From an uncultured Tateyamaria sp. (lineage in GTDB: Bacteria > Pseudomonadota > Alphaproteobacteria > Rhodobacterales > Rhodobacteraceae), in contig NZ_CANMBJ010000006.1 of the NCBI RefSeq assembly GCF_947496075.1, positions 481,001 through 545,000 on the forward strand: 64,000 nucleotides of DNA, read 5' to 3'. A model generated the notes under the pieces. That model did not search any database, had not been told where the DNA came from, and was given only the letters and a program-made list of their open reading frames with translations. Both the position numbers and the translations under genes were made by a program. Positions 27,994 to 37,188 of this stretch are shown one piece after another (position 1 is the stretch's first letter; each line of letters opens with the position of its first letter).

Positions 27994-29278
27994 GGCGTTT
28001 GTTTTTGGCGTGATGGCGGCCCCGGTGTGGGCCGCCGATTTGCCGTTTGACGAGCCAGTGTTTCCGGAGGTTGACAGCGCGCAGGTCGAGTTGGGCCGTT
28101 TGCTGTTCTACGATCCGATCCTGTCTGGGTCGAAAACGGTCAGCTGCGCCACCTGCCACCATCCGAAATTTGCCACCGGCGATGGCGTTTCGCTTGGCCT
28201 TGGTGACGGGGCCAAGGGGCTTGGTCCGGATCGCGTGGCCGATCCGGAGAACCTGCCGGAGCAACGCATTCCGCGGAATGCGCCGCCGCTGTTCAATCTC
28301 GGCGCAACCGAGTTCACGGTGTTTTTCCATGATGGACGGTTGGAAGAGGATGCCAGTCGGCCCTCGGGTATCCGAACGCCGTTGGGATCGGAGATGGAGA
28401 TGGGCTTTGCCTCGGCCCTGTCCGCGCAATCCATGTTCCCGGTGCTGTCCGCGGATGAGATGGCGGGGCATTATAGTGAAAACGAGATTTCTCAGGCGGT
28501 CCGTCAGGGTCTGATCACCGGACCAGGTGGGGCGTGGGATTTGCTGTCGCAACGGGTGGAGGGTATCCCGGAGTACCGTGTACGCTTTGATGAGGTGATC
28601 GGTGTCGCTCCGGTCCACTTCACCGATATCTCGGACGCGGTGGCCGCGTTTCTCGACTTTGAATGGCGCGGAGTGGCGAGCCCGTTCGACTTGTACTTGC
28701 GCAACGGCACCGAAATGGAGCCTGCTGCCATGCGTGGCATGAACCTGTTCAATGGCAAGGCGCAGTGTTCAACATGTCATTCCGGCCGCTTTCAGACGGA
28801 TCATGATTTCCACGCCATCGCTATGCCCCAGATCGGGCCCGGCAAGGCTGCGCGGTTTGAAAGCCACGCCCAGGATACAGGCCGGATGCGGGTGACGGGG
28901 GATGCCGAGGACGCGTATGCCTTCCGCACCCCACCTTTGCGCAATGTGGCGCAGACCGCTCCGTACGGACACAGCGGCGCCTATGCGACGCTCGAAGGTG
29001 TGGTGCGTCACCATCTTGACCCGGTGAGCAGCTTGCGCAGTTACGACATTGCCCAATCGATCATGCCGGGATTTGACGCTGACGATATGCGTGTGTTGTC
29101 CGACCCGGCCGAGGTGGAGCGGATCGCAGCGGCCAATGATCTGGCGCCAATCACGCTTCGGGATGACGAGGTGGATGACATCCTCGCCTTCCTGAACGCA
29201 CTCACCGACCCACAAAGCGTCCGTGGTGCGCTGGGCGTACCTGCATCGGTGCCAAGTGGACTACCGGTGGATCAGTAG
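27974..29278 (+). CDS. Di-heme cytochrome c peroxidase / MauG family protein, coupled to xylA
   Basis: 434 residues from an ATG at 27974 that lies inside the 3' end of xylA, with GGAGA just upstream. A signal peptide ends near PVWAAD, so it is periplasmic. Two heme-binding motifs are visible: CATCH at 58-62 and CSTCH at 265-269. [20 protein letters not shown] is the conserved C-terminal motif with a distal heme ligand. Bacterial family members reduce peroxide or, as MauG, oxidise a protein partner. It is longer than classical peroxidases (about 330). Its place in a xylose operon is unexpected; the neighbouring beta-propeller gene may encode a partner. Confidence 0.88.
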   Translation: MSRVSYKAFVFGVMAAPVWAADLPFDEPVFPEVDSAQVELGRLLFYDPILSGSKTVSCATCHHPKFATGDGVSLGLGDGAKGLGPDRVADPENLPEQRIPRNAPPLFNLGATEFTVFFHDGRLEEDASRPSGIRTPLGSEMEMGFASALSAQSMFPVLSADEMAGHYSENEISQAVRQGLITGPGGAWDLLSQRVEGIPEYRVRFDEVIGVAPVHFTDISDAVAAFLDFEWRGVASPFDLYLRNGTEMEPAAMRGMNLFNGKAQCSTCHSGRFQTDHDFHAIAMPQIGPGKAARFESHAQDTGRMRVTGDAEDAYAFRTPPLRNVAQTAPYGHSGAYATLEGVVRHHLDPVSSLRSYDIAQSIMPGFDADDMRVLSDPAEVERIAAANDLAPITLRDDEVDDILAFLNALTDPQSVRGALGVPASVPSGLPVDQ

Positions 29279-29331
29279 CCACAGTCCTGATTTCTTCTGA
29301 CTGCAAATACGACGGGGTGAGGCCGCAGGCC

Positions 29332-29348
29332 GAGGGGCAGAGCCCCTT
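29332..29348. terminator. Bidirectional hairpin between convergent genes
   Basis: AGGGGC and GCCCCT (29333-29347) pair across an AGA loop, preceded by a smaller GGCC-GCA-GGCC stem. It lies in the 73-base gap between the convergent peroxidase and CRTAC1 genes. No long T-run follows, so termination is presumed from position. Confidence 0.5.
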
Positions 29349-29351
29349 AGT

Positions 29352-30902
29352 TCACTGGGCGATCAAGATCGGCGCGTTGACCTGCACATCCCGCCAATCG
29401 TTCCAGCTCTGATGCGGCCATCGCACCCGTAGTCGCACCGCTTCAGCATCACCCAACCCGAAGTGCTGTGGCCCGGCCACACCGCCTGCATGGCCGCCAC
29501 CAACGGTGATCTCGCGCGCTTGAACGGTTTTGCCGTCATCGACCTCAATCCACGCGCCAACGGCCTGGGTGTTTGTCCCATCTTGGGTCACAGACACCGA
29601 GAGCCAGTTGCCAGTTATCTCTGTTACGTTCTGCCACACCTCTAGCGGTGCACGTCGGTTGACGACGGCAAGGTCCAGCAATCCGTCCCCGTTGAAGTCG
29701 ACGAGGGCCGCGCCGCGCCCCCGGTGCATGGAGGCGACGCCGGCCGCATCTCCGGCTTCGACAAAGCTGCCATCCGCCTGACCGATCAGCAGGTTATTGG
29801 GGTCTTCCATGGCACTGCCCGGCATCTGTTGCACATTGCCCTTGGCGATGAAGGCATCGTCAAGACCATCGTTGTTCACGTCCCCAAAGGCGATGTGCCA
29901 GCCGGTTGAAGGGCGTCCGTCACCGCCCGTGTAAGGACGGTGGGCTGCGGTGCCCATGTCAAAGGGCACATCCTGAAAACCCGGGCCGTCACCCACCTGT
30001 TTCATTAGCCTTTGGTCGCCCATCGAGGACAGATACACCTCGTCCCGGCCATCGCGGTCCAAATCGCGCGCGGCAATGCCCATGCCCCAAAGCATGTGAC
30101 GCACCCAACCCTCGTCGTCAGTGTACAGTCGGGGTGTATCCTCCATCGCCCAAAGCTGTTCTTCGCCATCACGAATGTAGTAGTGGCGGTCATTCGACAC
30201 GCGCAGGTCTGCGCGGCCTGTGCGGGACCAGTCCGTGAACAAGATCGACAGGGCGCAAAACCCGGGGCCTAGGTCGGTGACTGCATAGGTTGCCCCATCC
30301 GGCCGCCAAAGGTGGTTTATGTCACAGGCTTCGAACGGCCCGTCGGGATCGCTACGGTCTACATAGTGACCGAAAGCAAGGGTCGGGGCGGTTTGGCCTG
30401 CCTCCCACGTGGCCGAAAAGGCCGTGCTCCAGCGATCATCGAAGTGAAACGGCATCGGTTCAAAGCTGCAATCACCGCGCCCGCGCAGAACAGCGTCGGG
30501 TCCAACGCGTAGCATCACCAGATCAAGATGGCCGTCATTGTCGATGTCCAACGGATAGGCTCCGGTCGTCCCGGTCAGGTTGAACGCCGGATCTTCTATG
30601 GGTTCGAAGGAAATCGCGCCGTCGGATGTGTTCTTGAGCAACAAGGATCGGTTCGAACCGCCCGCTGCAACCAGATCGGGCCGCGTATCACCATTGCAGT
30701 CCAGAACGGCCAGTCCGCCACCGACAAAATGCTCCCATCCTCCATCATAGATATGGTTTGGAACATCGACCGGGGCAAAGCGCACGTCCGCAGCAAGTGG
30801 CTGGACGGCGCAGAGCAAAAGGGCGGTGAGTGCCCCGCGCTGTGCGGTAGTGCGCCCTGGTCCGGTATCATGTTTGGTGAGACGTCCAAGCCCCTTAGGC
30901 AT
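29352..30902 (-). CDS. FG-GAP/VCBS repeat protein with ASPIC/UnbV C-terminus (CRTAC1 family)
   Basis: 516 residues from an ATG at 30902 that overlaps the ROK regulator stop by 8 bases. A hydrophobic signal (ALTALLLCAVQPLAA) precedes the mature protein. Repeats with D.NGD..PDL and DFNGDGLLDLAVVN patterns are FG-GAP/VCBS blades that bind calcium and form a beta-propeller. The C-terminus (WLSVSVTQDG, then VGAWIEVDDG, HFGLG, VRWPH) is an ASPIC/UnbV module. The protein should be periplasmic or secreted. Family function is not well defined. It is translated from the regulator's transcript and is convergent with the peroxidase gene. Confidence 0.83.
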   Translation of the reverse strand: MPKGLGRLTKHDTGPGRTTAQRGALTALLLCAVQPLAADVRFAPVDVPNHIYDGGWEHFVGGGLAVLDCNGDTRPDLVAAGGSNRSLLLKNTSDGAISFEPIEDPAFNLTGTTGAYPLDIDNDGHLDLVMLRVGPDAVLRGRGDCSFEPMPFHFDDRWSTAFSATWEAGQTAPTLAFGHYVDRSDPDGPFEACDINHLWRPDGATYAVTDLGPGFCALSILFTDWSRTGRADLRVSNDRHYYIRDGEEQLWAMEDTPRLYTDDEGWVRHMLWGMGIAARDLDRDGRDEVYLSSMGDQRLMKQVGDGPGFQDVPFDMGTAAHRPYTGGDGRPSTGWHIAFGDVNNDGLDDAFIAKGNVQQMPGSAMEDPNNLLIGQADGSFVEAGDAAGVASMHRGRGAALVDFNGDGLLDLAVVNRRAPLEVWQNVTEITGNWLSVSVTQDGTNTQAVGAWIEVDDGKTVQAREITVGGGHAGGVAGPQHFGLGDAEAVRLRVRWPHQSWNDWRDVQVNAPILIAQ

Positions 30903-32097
30903 CTTCCAACGCCCCCACCGCTGTATCCTGTACAAACTCAAGCGCGTAGGCCGCGGCCCCCTGCGCCCACATCAGGTTGCCCCATTTATGGACAACAACC
31001 TCGGGCGCGGGTTTGTCGATTTCCACGATGCTCTTGCGCATTTCCTCGATCACCGTGTCTGCATACAGGTGGTCGAACTGCATTTGCTCGCCTGCAAGGA
31101 TCACCAGTTCGGGATCAAAGATGTTCACCAGATTGGCAAGGCCCATCGCAAACATCTTGCCCGCCCGTTCCACAACTGTGCGTGCGGTTGGGTCACCGTC
31201 TTTGGCCGCTTTCAGCACGGTGCTGACGGCTTGGCTGGTCGGCGTCGTCAGGCTCATCCCGCCCACGCTGGAGGCCTCGCGCACGAGGGCGTAGTCCGCC
31301 ACGTAAGCTTCGAGGCAGCCGCGTTGCCCACACCGGCAGAGCGCGCCGTCCAGATGCACCTTGGTATGTCCGAATTCGGCCCCGCAGCCGCGCGTGCCGC
31401 GATAGAGTTGGCCGCCCAGCACCATGCCCATGCCCACACCGCTTTCGATGGTGATCACGATGAAATCCGAGTGCGACTTGCCCAGTCCGAAGGTCAGTTC
31501 GGCCATGGCGACGAGGTTCGCGTCGTTGTCGAGGTAGACGGCCACACCAAGCGTGTCGCTCAGCACTTCACCGAACGGGACGTTGCGTTGATCCAGCGAT
31601 GGCGACCAGTAGACCAGCCCATGATCCGCATCCACAACGCCCGCCAGCCCGACGCCTACGCCCGAGATATCGCTGAGATCATGGCCCGCCTTTTCAGCCA
31701 GCGCCCTTAGCCCATCGCGGATATGTGTGGCCAGGTCGATTGGCGTCAGACGTCCTGTCGGGATGGGGCATTCGTGGTCCGCGACATGGGTGCCGTCAAA
31801 CCGCATCAGAACCAGTGAAATGGACCTGTCCGACACCTTGAGGCCGGCAATCAGATGGGCGTCGCCAGCGATCTTCAGATCGACCCGGGGCCGTCCGCGT
31901 GCCGATTCGTCACTACGTGATTCGCGGGGTACTTCCTCGATCAATCTGCCGCGCAAAAGGTCGGCTGTGACGGACGTGACAGTGGCTCGGCTGATGCCGG
32001 TATGTTCCGCAAGATCGATACGCGGTACGGGTCCGCGTTGCGCAATCTCACGCAAAAGCAGCCGTCTGCTTTCGATCTTCTGATGGCCGAATACCAT
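30895..32097 (-). CDS. xylR: ROK family transcriptional regulator, probable XylR
   Basis: 400 residues. An N-terminal winged helix-turn-helix (IDLAEHTGISRATVTSVTAD at about 27-46) is followed by a ROK sugar-kinase-like domain with the zinc motif CRCGQRGC and the conserved glycine-rich loop. Members repress sugar genes and release DNA when the sugar binds. It is divergent from xylF and the intergenic region holds a 23-bp palindrome that recurs at xylB, which supports xylose control. No catalytic kinase role is expected. The symbol is given by function, not homology to the E. coli AraC-type XylR. Confidence 0.85.
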   Translation of the reverse strand: MVFGHQKIESRRLLLREIAQRGPVPRIDLAEHTGISRATVTSVTADLLRGRLIEEVPRESRSDESARGRPRVDLKIAGDAHLIAGLKVSDRSISLVLMRFDGTHVADHECPIPTGRLTPIDLATHIRDGLRALAEKAGHDLSDISGVGVGLAGVVDADHGLVYWSPSLDQRNVPFGEVLSDTLGVAVYLDNDANLVAMAELTFGLGKSHSDFIVITIESGVGMGMVLGGQLYRGTRGCGAEFGHTKVHLDGALCRCGQRGCLEAYVADYALVREASSVGGMSLTTPTSQAVSTVLKAAKDGDPTARTVVERAGKMFAMGLANLVNIFDPELVILAGEQMQFDHLYADTVIEEMRKSIVEIDKPAPEVVVHKWGNLMWAQGAAAYALEFVQDTAVGALEDA

Positions 32098-32183
32098 GAT
32101 TTTATTCTCTTTTTTCCTCCCGCCGCGGGCAATGCCTACGACCCTTAAGGATGATGATGCCGGTTTTTTTGAAAGCTGTCCAA

Positions 32184-32206
32184 TTTAATTTGCTTTTCGA
32201 ATTTAA
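32184..32206. promoter_or_regulatory. Putative XylR (ROK) operator upstream of xylF
   Basis: Arms TTTAATTTG and CGAATTTAA flank CTTTT, the same 9-5-9 geometry as the xylB site. The palindrome overlaps a possible -35 (TTGCTT, 32190-32195) with TAACAA 16 bases downstream. The gap also contains the promoter for the divergent regulator, so the site could be autoregulatory. Confidence 0.65.
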
Positions 32207-32271
32207 GTTGCTAACAATGGGTCACCCGCCGCAAAATCGTGACGGACGGGCATGTCTTTGGGAGGACACCT

Positions 32272-33291
32272 ATGAAACGACGCACGCTACTTGGCGCCCT
32301 GGCGGCTGCCACAATGCTTACTTCGCCAGTTCTGGCTGACGGTCATGCAGTGACCGTGGGCGTGAGCTGGTCGAACTTCCAGGAAGAGCGCTGGAAAACT
32401 GACGAGGCCGCGATCAAGGCCGCGCTGGATGCCGCTGGTGCAAACTATATTTCCGCTGATGCGCAATCGTCGTCGGCCAAGCAGTTGGCAGATATCGAAA
32501 GCCTGATTGCACAGGGCGCAAACGCGCTGATCATCCTGGCGCAGGACGCATCTTCCATTGGCCCAGCCGTGCAAGCCGCTGCCGACGAAGATATCCCGGT
32601 CGTTGCCTATGACCGTCTGATCGAAGACGCCCGCGCCTTCTACCTGACCTTTGACAACGTCGAAGTTGGCCGCATGCAGGCCCGTGCCGTTCTGGCCGCG
32701 CAGCCCAAGGGCAACTACGTCATGATCAAGGGCTCGCCCACCGACCCGAACGCAGACTTCCTGCGTGGCGGTCAGCAAGAGGTGCTGCAAGCGGCCATCG
32801 ACGCCGGTGACATCACCATCGTTGGCGAAGCCTACACCGATGGCTGGGTGCCTGCGAACGCGCAGCGCAACATGGAACAGATCCTGACCGCAGCTGACAA
32901 CAAAGTTGACGCCGTTGTCGCGTCCAACGACGGCACCGCGGGTGGTGTTGTGGCGGCCCTGACCGCGCAAGGCATGGAAGGTATTCCAGTGTCCGGCCAG
33001 GACGGTGACCATGCCGCTCTGAACCGTGTCGCAACCGGCACGCAGACAGTGTCCGTGTGGAAAGACGCACGTGCGCTTGGAAAGGCAGCAGGCGAGATCG
33101 CCGTGTCCCTGGCCAAGGGTGAAGATGTTGCAGGCGCAGCTGACTGGACATCGCCCGGTGGCACCACAATGACCTCGATCTTCCTTGAGCCCGTTCCGGT
33201 GACAGCCGACAACCTGGACGTTGTTCTGGACGCAGGCTGGATCGAAAAAGACGCGCTGTGCGCGGGCTCCTCGCTGGCCGCCTGCGAATAA
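32272..33291 (+). CDS. xylF: D-xylose ABC transporter substrate-binding protein
   Basis: 339 residues from an ATG at 32272, seven bases after GGAGG (32261-32265). The signal peptide (RRTLLGALAAATMLTSPVLA) is followed by a type I periplasmic sugar-binding fold: VTVGVSWSNFQEERWKTDEA, VVAYDRLIEDARAFYLTFDN and MIKGSPTDPNADFLRGGQQ match XylF closely. It delivers D-xylose to XylH. The 148-base gap to xylH contains an 8-bp hairpin. Confidence 0.94.
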   Translation: MKRRTLLGALAAATMLTSPVLADGHAVTVGVSWSNFQEERWKTDEAAIKAALDAAGANYISADAQSSSAKQLADIESLIAQGANALIILAQDASSIGPAVQAAADEDIPVVAYDRLIEDARAFYLTFDNVEVGRMQARAVLAAQPKGNYVMIKGSPTDPNADFLRGGQQEVLQAAIDAGDITIVGEAYTDGWVPANAQRNMEQILTAADNKVDAVVASNDGTAGGVVAALTAQGMEGIPVSGQDGDHAALNRVATGTQTVSVWKDARALGKAAGEIAVSLAKGEDVAGAADWTSPGGTTMTSIFLEPVPVTADNLDVVLDAGWIEKDALCAGSSLAACE

Positions 33292-33309
33292 AAGCGCACC
33301 AAGTTACGT

Positions 33310-33332
33310 CCCGGCGCCTGTTGCGCGCCGGG
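33310..33332 (+). promoter_or_regulatory. Intercistronic hairpin between xylF and xylH
   Basis: CCCGGCGC and GCGCCGGG form a perfect 8-bp stem with a 7-base loop, without a T-run. Stems in this position commonly stabilise the 3' end of a binding-protein message or attenuate read-through, giving more binding protein than permease. Confidence 0.5.
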
Positions 33333-33439
33333 GCGGCACATGACCACACTCACCACACATTTCGGCACATCGTGACGGCAGGCTTGCCTGTCGACGGAGA
33401 CATTGTGCCACCGCAACCGGGTAACAAAGGGCAGGGCGC

Positions 33440-34705
33440 ATGGAAGACCAGGCCAAATCAATGATGGACAAGCTGGGCCTTGATGCCCGGCTTTTGGGGA
33501 TGATCGGGGCGCTTGTCGTCATCTGGCTCGTGTTCGGTTTCTTTACCGACTGGCGCTTTCTGTCCCCGCGCAACTTTTTCAACGTGAGCGTTCAAACAGC
33601 ATCCGTTGCCGTGATGGCAACGGGCATGGTGTTCGTGATCGTCACACGCAACATCGACCTGTCCGTAGGCTCGCTTTTGGGCTTTATCGGTATGACCGTG
33701 GCGGCGCTGCAGGTCCAGTGGCTGCCATCTATGCTGGGTCTGGGTCATCCTATGATCTGGGTCATCGCTGTGATTGCCGCAGTCTTGATGGGCGCGTTCT
33801 TGGGCGCGATACAAGGGTGGGTCATCGGCTATCTGACAGTACCCGCCTTCATAGTGACGCTGGGCGGCTTCCTCGTCTATCGTGGGGCGATGTGGTGGGT
33901 CACCAAGGGCCAAACCCAAGCGCCGCTCGACCCTGTCTTCCGCCTACTGGGCGGTGGTGCAGAGGGGACGCTGGGTGAAACGCTGAGCTGGGTGTTCGGC
34001 ACCATAGCCGCGCTAGTTGCTGTTGGCATCATGCTGCTGAGCCGGCGTCGCAAGGCGACCCACGGCTTTACCGTCAAACCGGTCTGGGCCGAAGGGATCC
34101 TGATGGCCATGGCCGCCGGTCTGATCATTGCCTTTGTCTGGATCATGAACAGCTATCCGATCCCGCGGGGCGCCATGCGCCGCATGACCGAAGCGCGCGG
34201 TATCGAGTATACTGACGGCATGGTCTGGAACCATGGTATCGCTATTCCGGTTGTGATCCTGCTGGCCGTCACGATCGTGATGACCATCATCGCCACGCGC
34301 ACCCGCTTTGGCCGCTATGTCTATGCCACCGGTGGTAATCCGGAAGCGGCATCGCTGTCGGGCATCGATACGCGCCTTCTGACGGTCAAGGTCTTTGCCC
34401 TGATGGGGGCCCTGACCGGCATCGCGTCGATCATCGCATCGGCCCGTCTGAACGCCGTAGACGTGGGTCTGGGCACACTGGACGAGCTGCGCGTGATTGC
34501 CGCTGCTGTCATCGGGGGCACTGCCCTGTCGGGTGGCGCGGGTACGATCTACGGTGCTGTCATTGGTGCGCTGATCATGCAGTCGCTGCAATCGGGCATG
34601 GCCTCGGTCGGCGTGGACGCTCCGCTGCAGAACATCGTCGTGGGCTTTGTGCTCGTGCTCGCGGTGTGGATCGACATCGTTTATCGCCGCCGTGCGGGCG
34701 TCTGA
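33440..34705 (+). CDS. xylH: D-xylose ABC transporter permease
   Basis: 421 residues with about ten to twelve hydrophobic helices. [22 protein letters not shown] is the conserved helix-loop of the XylH/RbsC family, and [20 protein letters not shown] is the characteristic cytoplasmic segment before the last helices. It forms the membrane channel for xylose with XylG. The next gene starts 14 bases after its stop. Confidence 0.94.
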   Translation: MEDQAKSMMDKLGLDARLLGMIGALVVIWLVFGFFTDWRFLSPRNFFNVSVQTASVAVMATGMVFVIVTRNIDLSVGSLLGFIGMTVAALQVQWLPSMLGLGHPMIWVIAVIAAVLMGAFLGAIQGWVIGYLTVPAFIVTLGGFLVYRGAMWWVTKGQTQAPLDPVFRLLGGGAEGTLGETLSWVFGTIAALVAVGIMLLSRRRKATHGFTVKPVWAEGILMAMAAGLIIAFVWIMNSYPIPRGAMRRMTEARGIEYTDGMVWNHGIAIPVVILLAVTIVMTIIATRTRFGRYVYATGGNPEAASLSGIDTRLLTVKVFALMGALTGIASIIASARLNAVDVGLGTLDELRVIAAAVIGGTALSGGAGTIYGAVIGALIMQSLQSGMASVGVDAPLQNIVVGFVLVLAVWIDIVYRRRAGV

Positions 34706-34719
34706 GGGAGGACTTTGAT

Positions 34720-35466
34720 ATGACAACACCTCTTGTCGAAATGAAGGACATCTCGATCAGCTTTGGCGGGATCAAGGCGGTAGACCACGTGTCGGTCGAC
34801 CTGAAGCCGGGCGAAGTTGTGGGCCTCCTGGGTCACAACGGTGCAGGCAAATCGACGCTGATCAAGATATTGTCGGGCGCCTATGCCATGGACACGGGTG
34901 AAATCCGTATCAACGGCGAAAAGGCGACCATCAACAACCCGCGTGACGCGCGGACCTACAATATCGAGACGATCTACCAGACGCTTGCGCTGGCCGATAA
35001 CCTTGATGCCGCGTCGAACCTGTTTCTGGGACGCGAATTGGTGTCGTCAATGGGCTTTGTCGATGATGACGCGATGGAGGCCGAGACCCGCAAGATCATG
35101 GCGCGGCTGAACCCGAACTTCAAAAAGTTCAAGGATCCGGTCAGTGCCTTGTCGGGTGGTCAGCGTCAGTCGGTGGCGATTGCCCGTGCGGTGTATTTCA
35201 ATGCGCGCATTCTGATCATGGATGAACCCACCGCCGCCCTTGGTCCACACGAGACGCAGATGGTTTCGGAACTGATCCAGCAGTTGAAGGCTGAAGGCAT
35301 CGGCATCTTCCTGATCAGTCACGACATCCATGATGTGATGGAGCTGTGTGACCGCGCGTCCGTGATGAAAAACGGAAAGCTGGTTGGGACTGTTGACGTT
35401 GCCGACGTGACGGACGATGACCTGCTCGGAATGATCATCTTGGGTAAGAAGCCGGGCGAATCGTAA
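34720..35466 (+). CDS. xylG: D-xylose ABC transporter ATPase, single-domain (half-size XylG)
   Basis: 248 residues from an ATG at 34720, with GGGAGG at 34706-34711. A longer start inside xylH is not supported. Walker A is [12 protein letters not shown], the signature is [13 protein letters not shown] and Walker [14 protein letters not shown]. coli XylG has two such domains in about 510 residues; this protein has one and probably works as a homodimer, as in FrcA-type systems. The last base of its stop is the first base of the glucokinase gene. Confidence 0.9.
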   Translation: MTTPLVEMKDISISFGGIKAVDHVSVDLKPGEVVGLLGHNGAGKSTLIKILSGAYAMDTGEIRINGEKATINNPRDARTYNIETIYQTLALADNLDAASNLFLGRELVSSMGFVDDDAMEAETRKIMARLNPNFKKFKDPVSALSGGQRQSVAIARAVYFNARILIMDEPTAALGPHETQMVSELIQQLKAEGIGIFLISHDIHDVMELCDRASVMKNGKLVGTVDVADVTDDDLLGMIILGKKPGES

Positions 35467-36401
35467 TGCAGGATGCGGGTGTGCAGGATCGGGCTATTGG
35501 CCTTGTTGCTGATGTTGGCGGGACGAATACGCGTATGGCCTTTGTTGGTCGCGATGGGGTCATCGCGGACACGGTGGTGAAGTGTCCCAATGCCGATTTT
35601 GGCAGCTTTCTTGATCTTGCGACCAACTACCTGGATGGGCGTTCAGTGCCATCTCATGTCGTTATCGCGGTGGCTGGTCCTGTGGCAGGCGATCGCGCTC
35701 GTCTGACGAACCGGAATTGGGATTTCGATGCGGGTGCCCTTGCTGCCGCTTTCGGTGCTGACGAGGTGGTTTTGATCAACGACCTTGAGGCGTTGGGACA
35801 GGCGGTGCCCACCGTTGCACCCGATGCGGTTGAGCCATTGCACGACGGCGCTGCTCTTGGCGGCGCCGGGCAGGCGCTGGTGGTTGGTCTTGGCACGGGG
35901 TTCAACGTGTCGGCCGTCAACATGGAGAGTGGCACCGTTTTCACGTCAGAGCAGGGCCATGCCAGCCTACCGTCCAGCGTGATGTCCATCCTGCAGGCGC
36001 ATATGCCTGACACGGCGCGTTTCGACAGTGTCGAGAACCTGTTTTCCGGCGTTGGCCTGTTGCGTCTGGCCCATGTCATTGGTGTGGATGTCGATAGCGC
36101 CGAGCAATTGGCCAAGTCCGATGACCCCCGTGCCCGCGAAGCGCTTGAGGTTTGTACCGAGGCCTTTGGCCTTATGGTGCGTGAATTGGCCTATTCCTAT
36201 TTCCCGCGGGCGGGGCTGTACTTTAACGGGTCGTTGGCGAAGTTCCTGATGGCGCCGGAACGGCGGGAGCGCGTGCTAGCCCCATTGCGTGCTGACAGCA
36301 GCTTTGACGGGCAGTTCGCCCGTATTCCGGCGTTTCTGTTCGTGTCGGACACCGTCGCTTTGGGCGGCTGCGCTGCGCGGTTGTTGGCGCGCGTCAGCTA
36401 A
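35466..36401 (+). CDS. glk: Glucokinase (Glk family)
   Basis: 311 residues. GLVADVGGTNTRMAFVGRDG is the phosphate-binding loop of bacterial glucokinases; VAGPVAGDRARLTNRNWDFD and INDLEALGQAVP carry the sugar-binding residues. It phosphorylates glucose with ATP, and the start overlaps the xylG stop (TAATG). Its location suggests that glucose, or a hexose taken up by the same importer, is also processed. The 3' end overlaps the convergent hydratase gene by 8 bases. Confidence 0.88.
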   Translation: MQDAGVQDRAIGLVADVGGTNTRMAFVGRDGVIADTVVKCPNADFGSFLDLATNYLDGRSVPSHVVIAVAGPVAGDRARLTNRNWDFDAGALAAAFGADEVVLINDLEALGQAVPTVAPDAVEPLHDGAALGGAGQALVVGLGTGFNVSAVNMESGTVFTSEQGHASLPSSVMSILQAHMPDTARFDSVENLFSGVGLLRLAHVIGVDVDSAEQLAKSDDPRAREALEVCTEAFGLMVRELAYSYFPRAGLYFNGSLAKFLMAPERRERVLAPLRADSSFDGQFARIPAFLFVSDTVALGGCAARLLARVS

Positions 36402-37188
36402 AGCTTAGATCAACGCGTCCAAAGCTGCCGAAATCGGCTTCTATATTGGTGCCCGGCGGGCATTCTATTGGACGGATAAAGCTGCCTGACAAGATCACCT
36501 GGCCTGCCTTGATCGTGTTGCCGTAGAGCGCCATGCGCCGCGCGAGCCAAACCACGCTTTCCACCGGATCGTTCAGGACACCCGCACCAAGCCCCGTTTC
36601 CTCGACCGTGTTGCCCATTTTCACGATTACCCCGACCCAGCGTAGGTTTTCCGGTGCGTTGCGTTGGGTACCAACGACAATGCCCGCATTTGCCGCATTA
36701 TCGGCGATGGTATCGAAAACCTTGCGCGGCTGACCTGTGTCCGGGTCCGCGCGCAGGATGCGGGTGTCGAGGATTTCAAGGGCTGGCACCACGTAGTCTG
36801 TCGCGGCCAGCACGTCGTCGCGGGTCACGTCTGCGCCGCCGATATCTGATTTCATGACAAAGGCGATCTCGGCCTCGATCCGCGGTTGGATGAAGTGGCC
36901 CGCGGGGATCGTGGCGCCTGTGTCGAATTGCATGGACTGCGTCAGAACCCCGCTATCGGGAATGTCGATGTTCAGTGCCATCTGCATCGCGCGGCTGGTC
37001 AGCCCGATTTTCCAACCGATCACTGGATCGCCTGCAGCGACCTTGGCCGCGACGACCTGTTCCTGAATTGCATAGGCATCGTCCATGTCGATGTCCGGAT
37101 GCGCGACTGACAGCAGGCCGATCTGTTGGCCTGTTCGCTCCGCCTCGACAAGCGCAAGGGCCGCGGTCTTGTGGTCCTCAGGTGTCAT
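36394..37188 (-). CDS. hpaH: 2-oxo-hepta-4-ene-1,7-dioate hydratase (HpaH type)
   Basis: 264 residues. GWKIGLTSRAMQMALNIDIP and QPRIEAEIAFVMKSDI carry the metal-binding acidic residues of the hydratase/decarboxylase branch of the FAH superfamily; the LTSRAMQMALNI segment is typical of HpaH. It adds water to 2-oxohept-4-ene-1,7-dioate in homoprotocatechuate breakdown. It follows the FAH-type gene with an 11-base overlap and ends convergently over glk. The related MhpD/2-oxopent-4-enoate hydratase is the alternative, but neighbouring hpaD and hpaE favour HpaH. Confidence 0.8.
   Translation of the reverse strand: MTPEDHKTAALALVEAERTGQQIGLLSVAHPDIDMDDAYAIQEQVVAAKVAAGDPVIGWKIGLTSRAMQMALNIDIPDSGVLTQSMQFDTGATIPAGHFIQPRIEAEIAFVMKSDIGGADVTRDDVLAATDYVVPALEILDTRILRADPDTGQPRKVFDTIADNAANAGIVVGTQRNAPENLRWVGVIVKMGNTVEETGLGAGVLNDPVESVVWLARRMALYGNTIKAGQVILSGSFIRPIECPPGTNIEADFGSFGRVDLSFS

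Noticed and set aside
31727-32083. Possible short plus-strand gene over the ROK regulator's N-terminus
   Set aside because: It lies entirely opposite the helix-turn-helix coding region and shows no domain or ribosome site.
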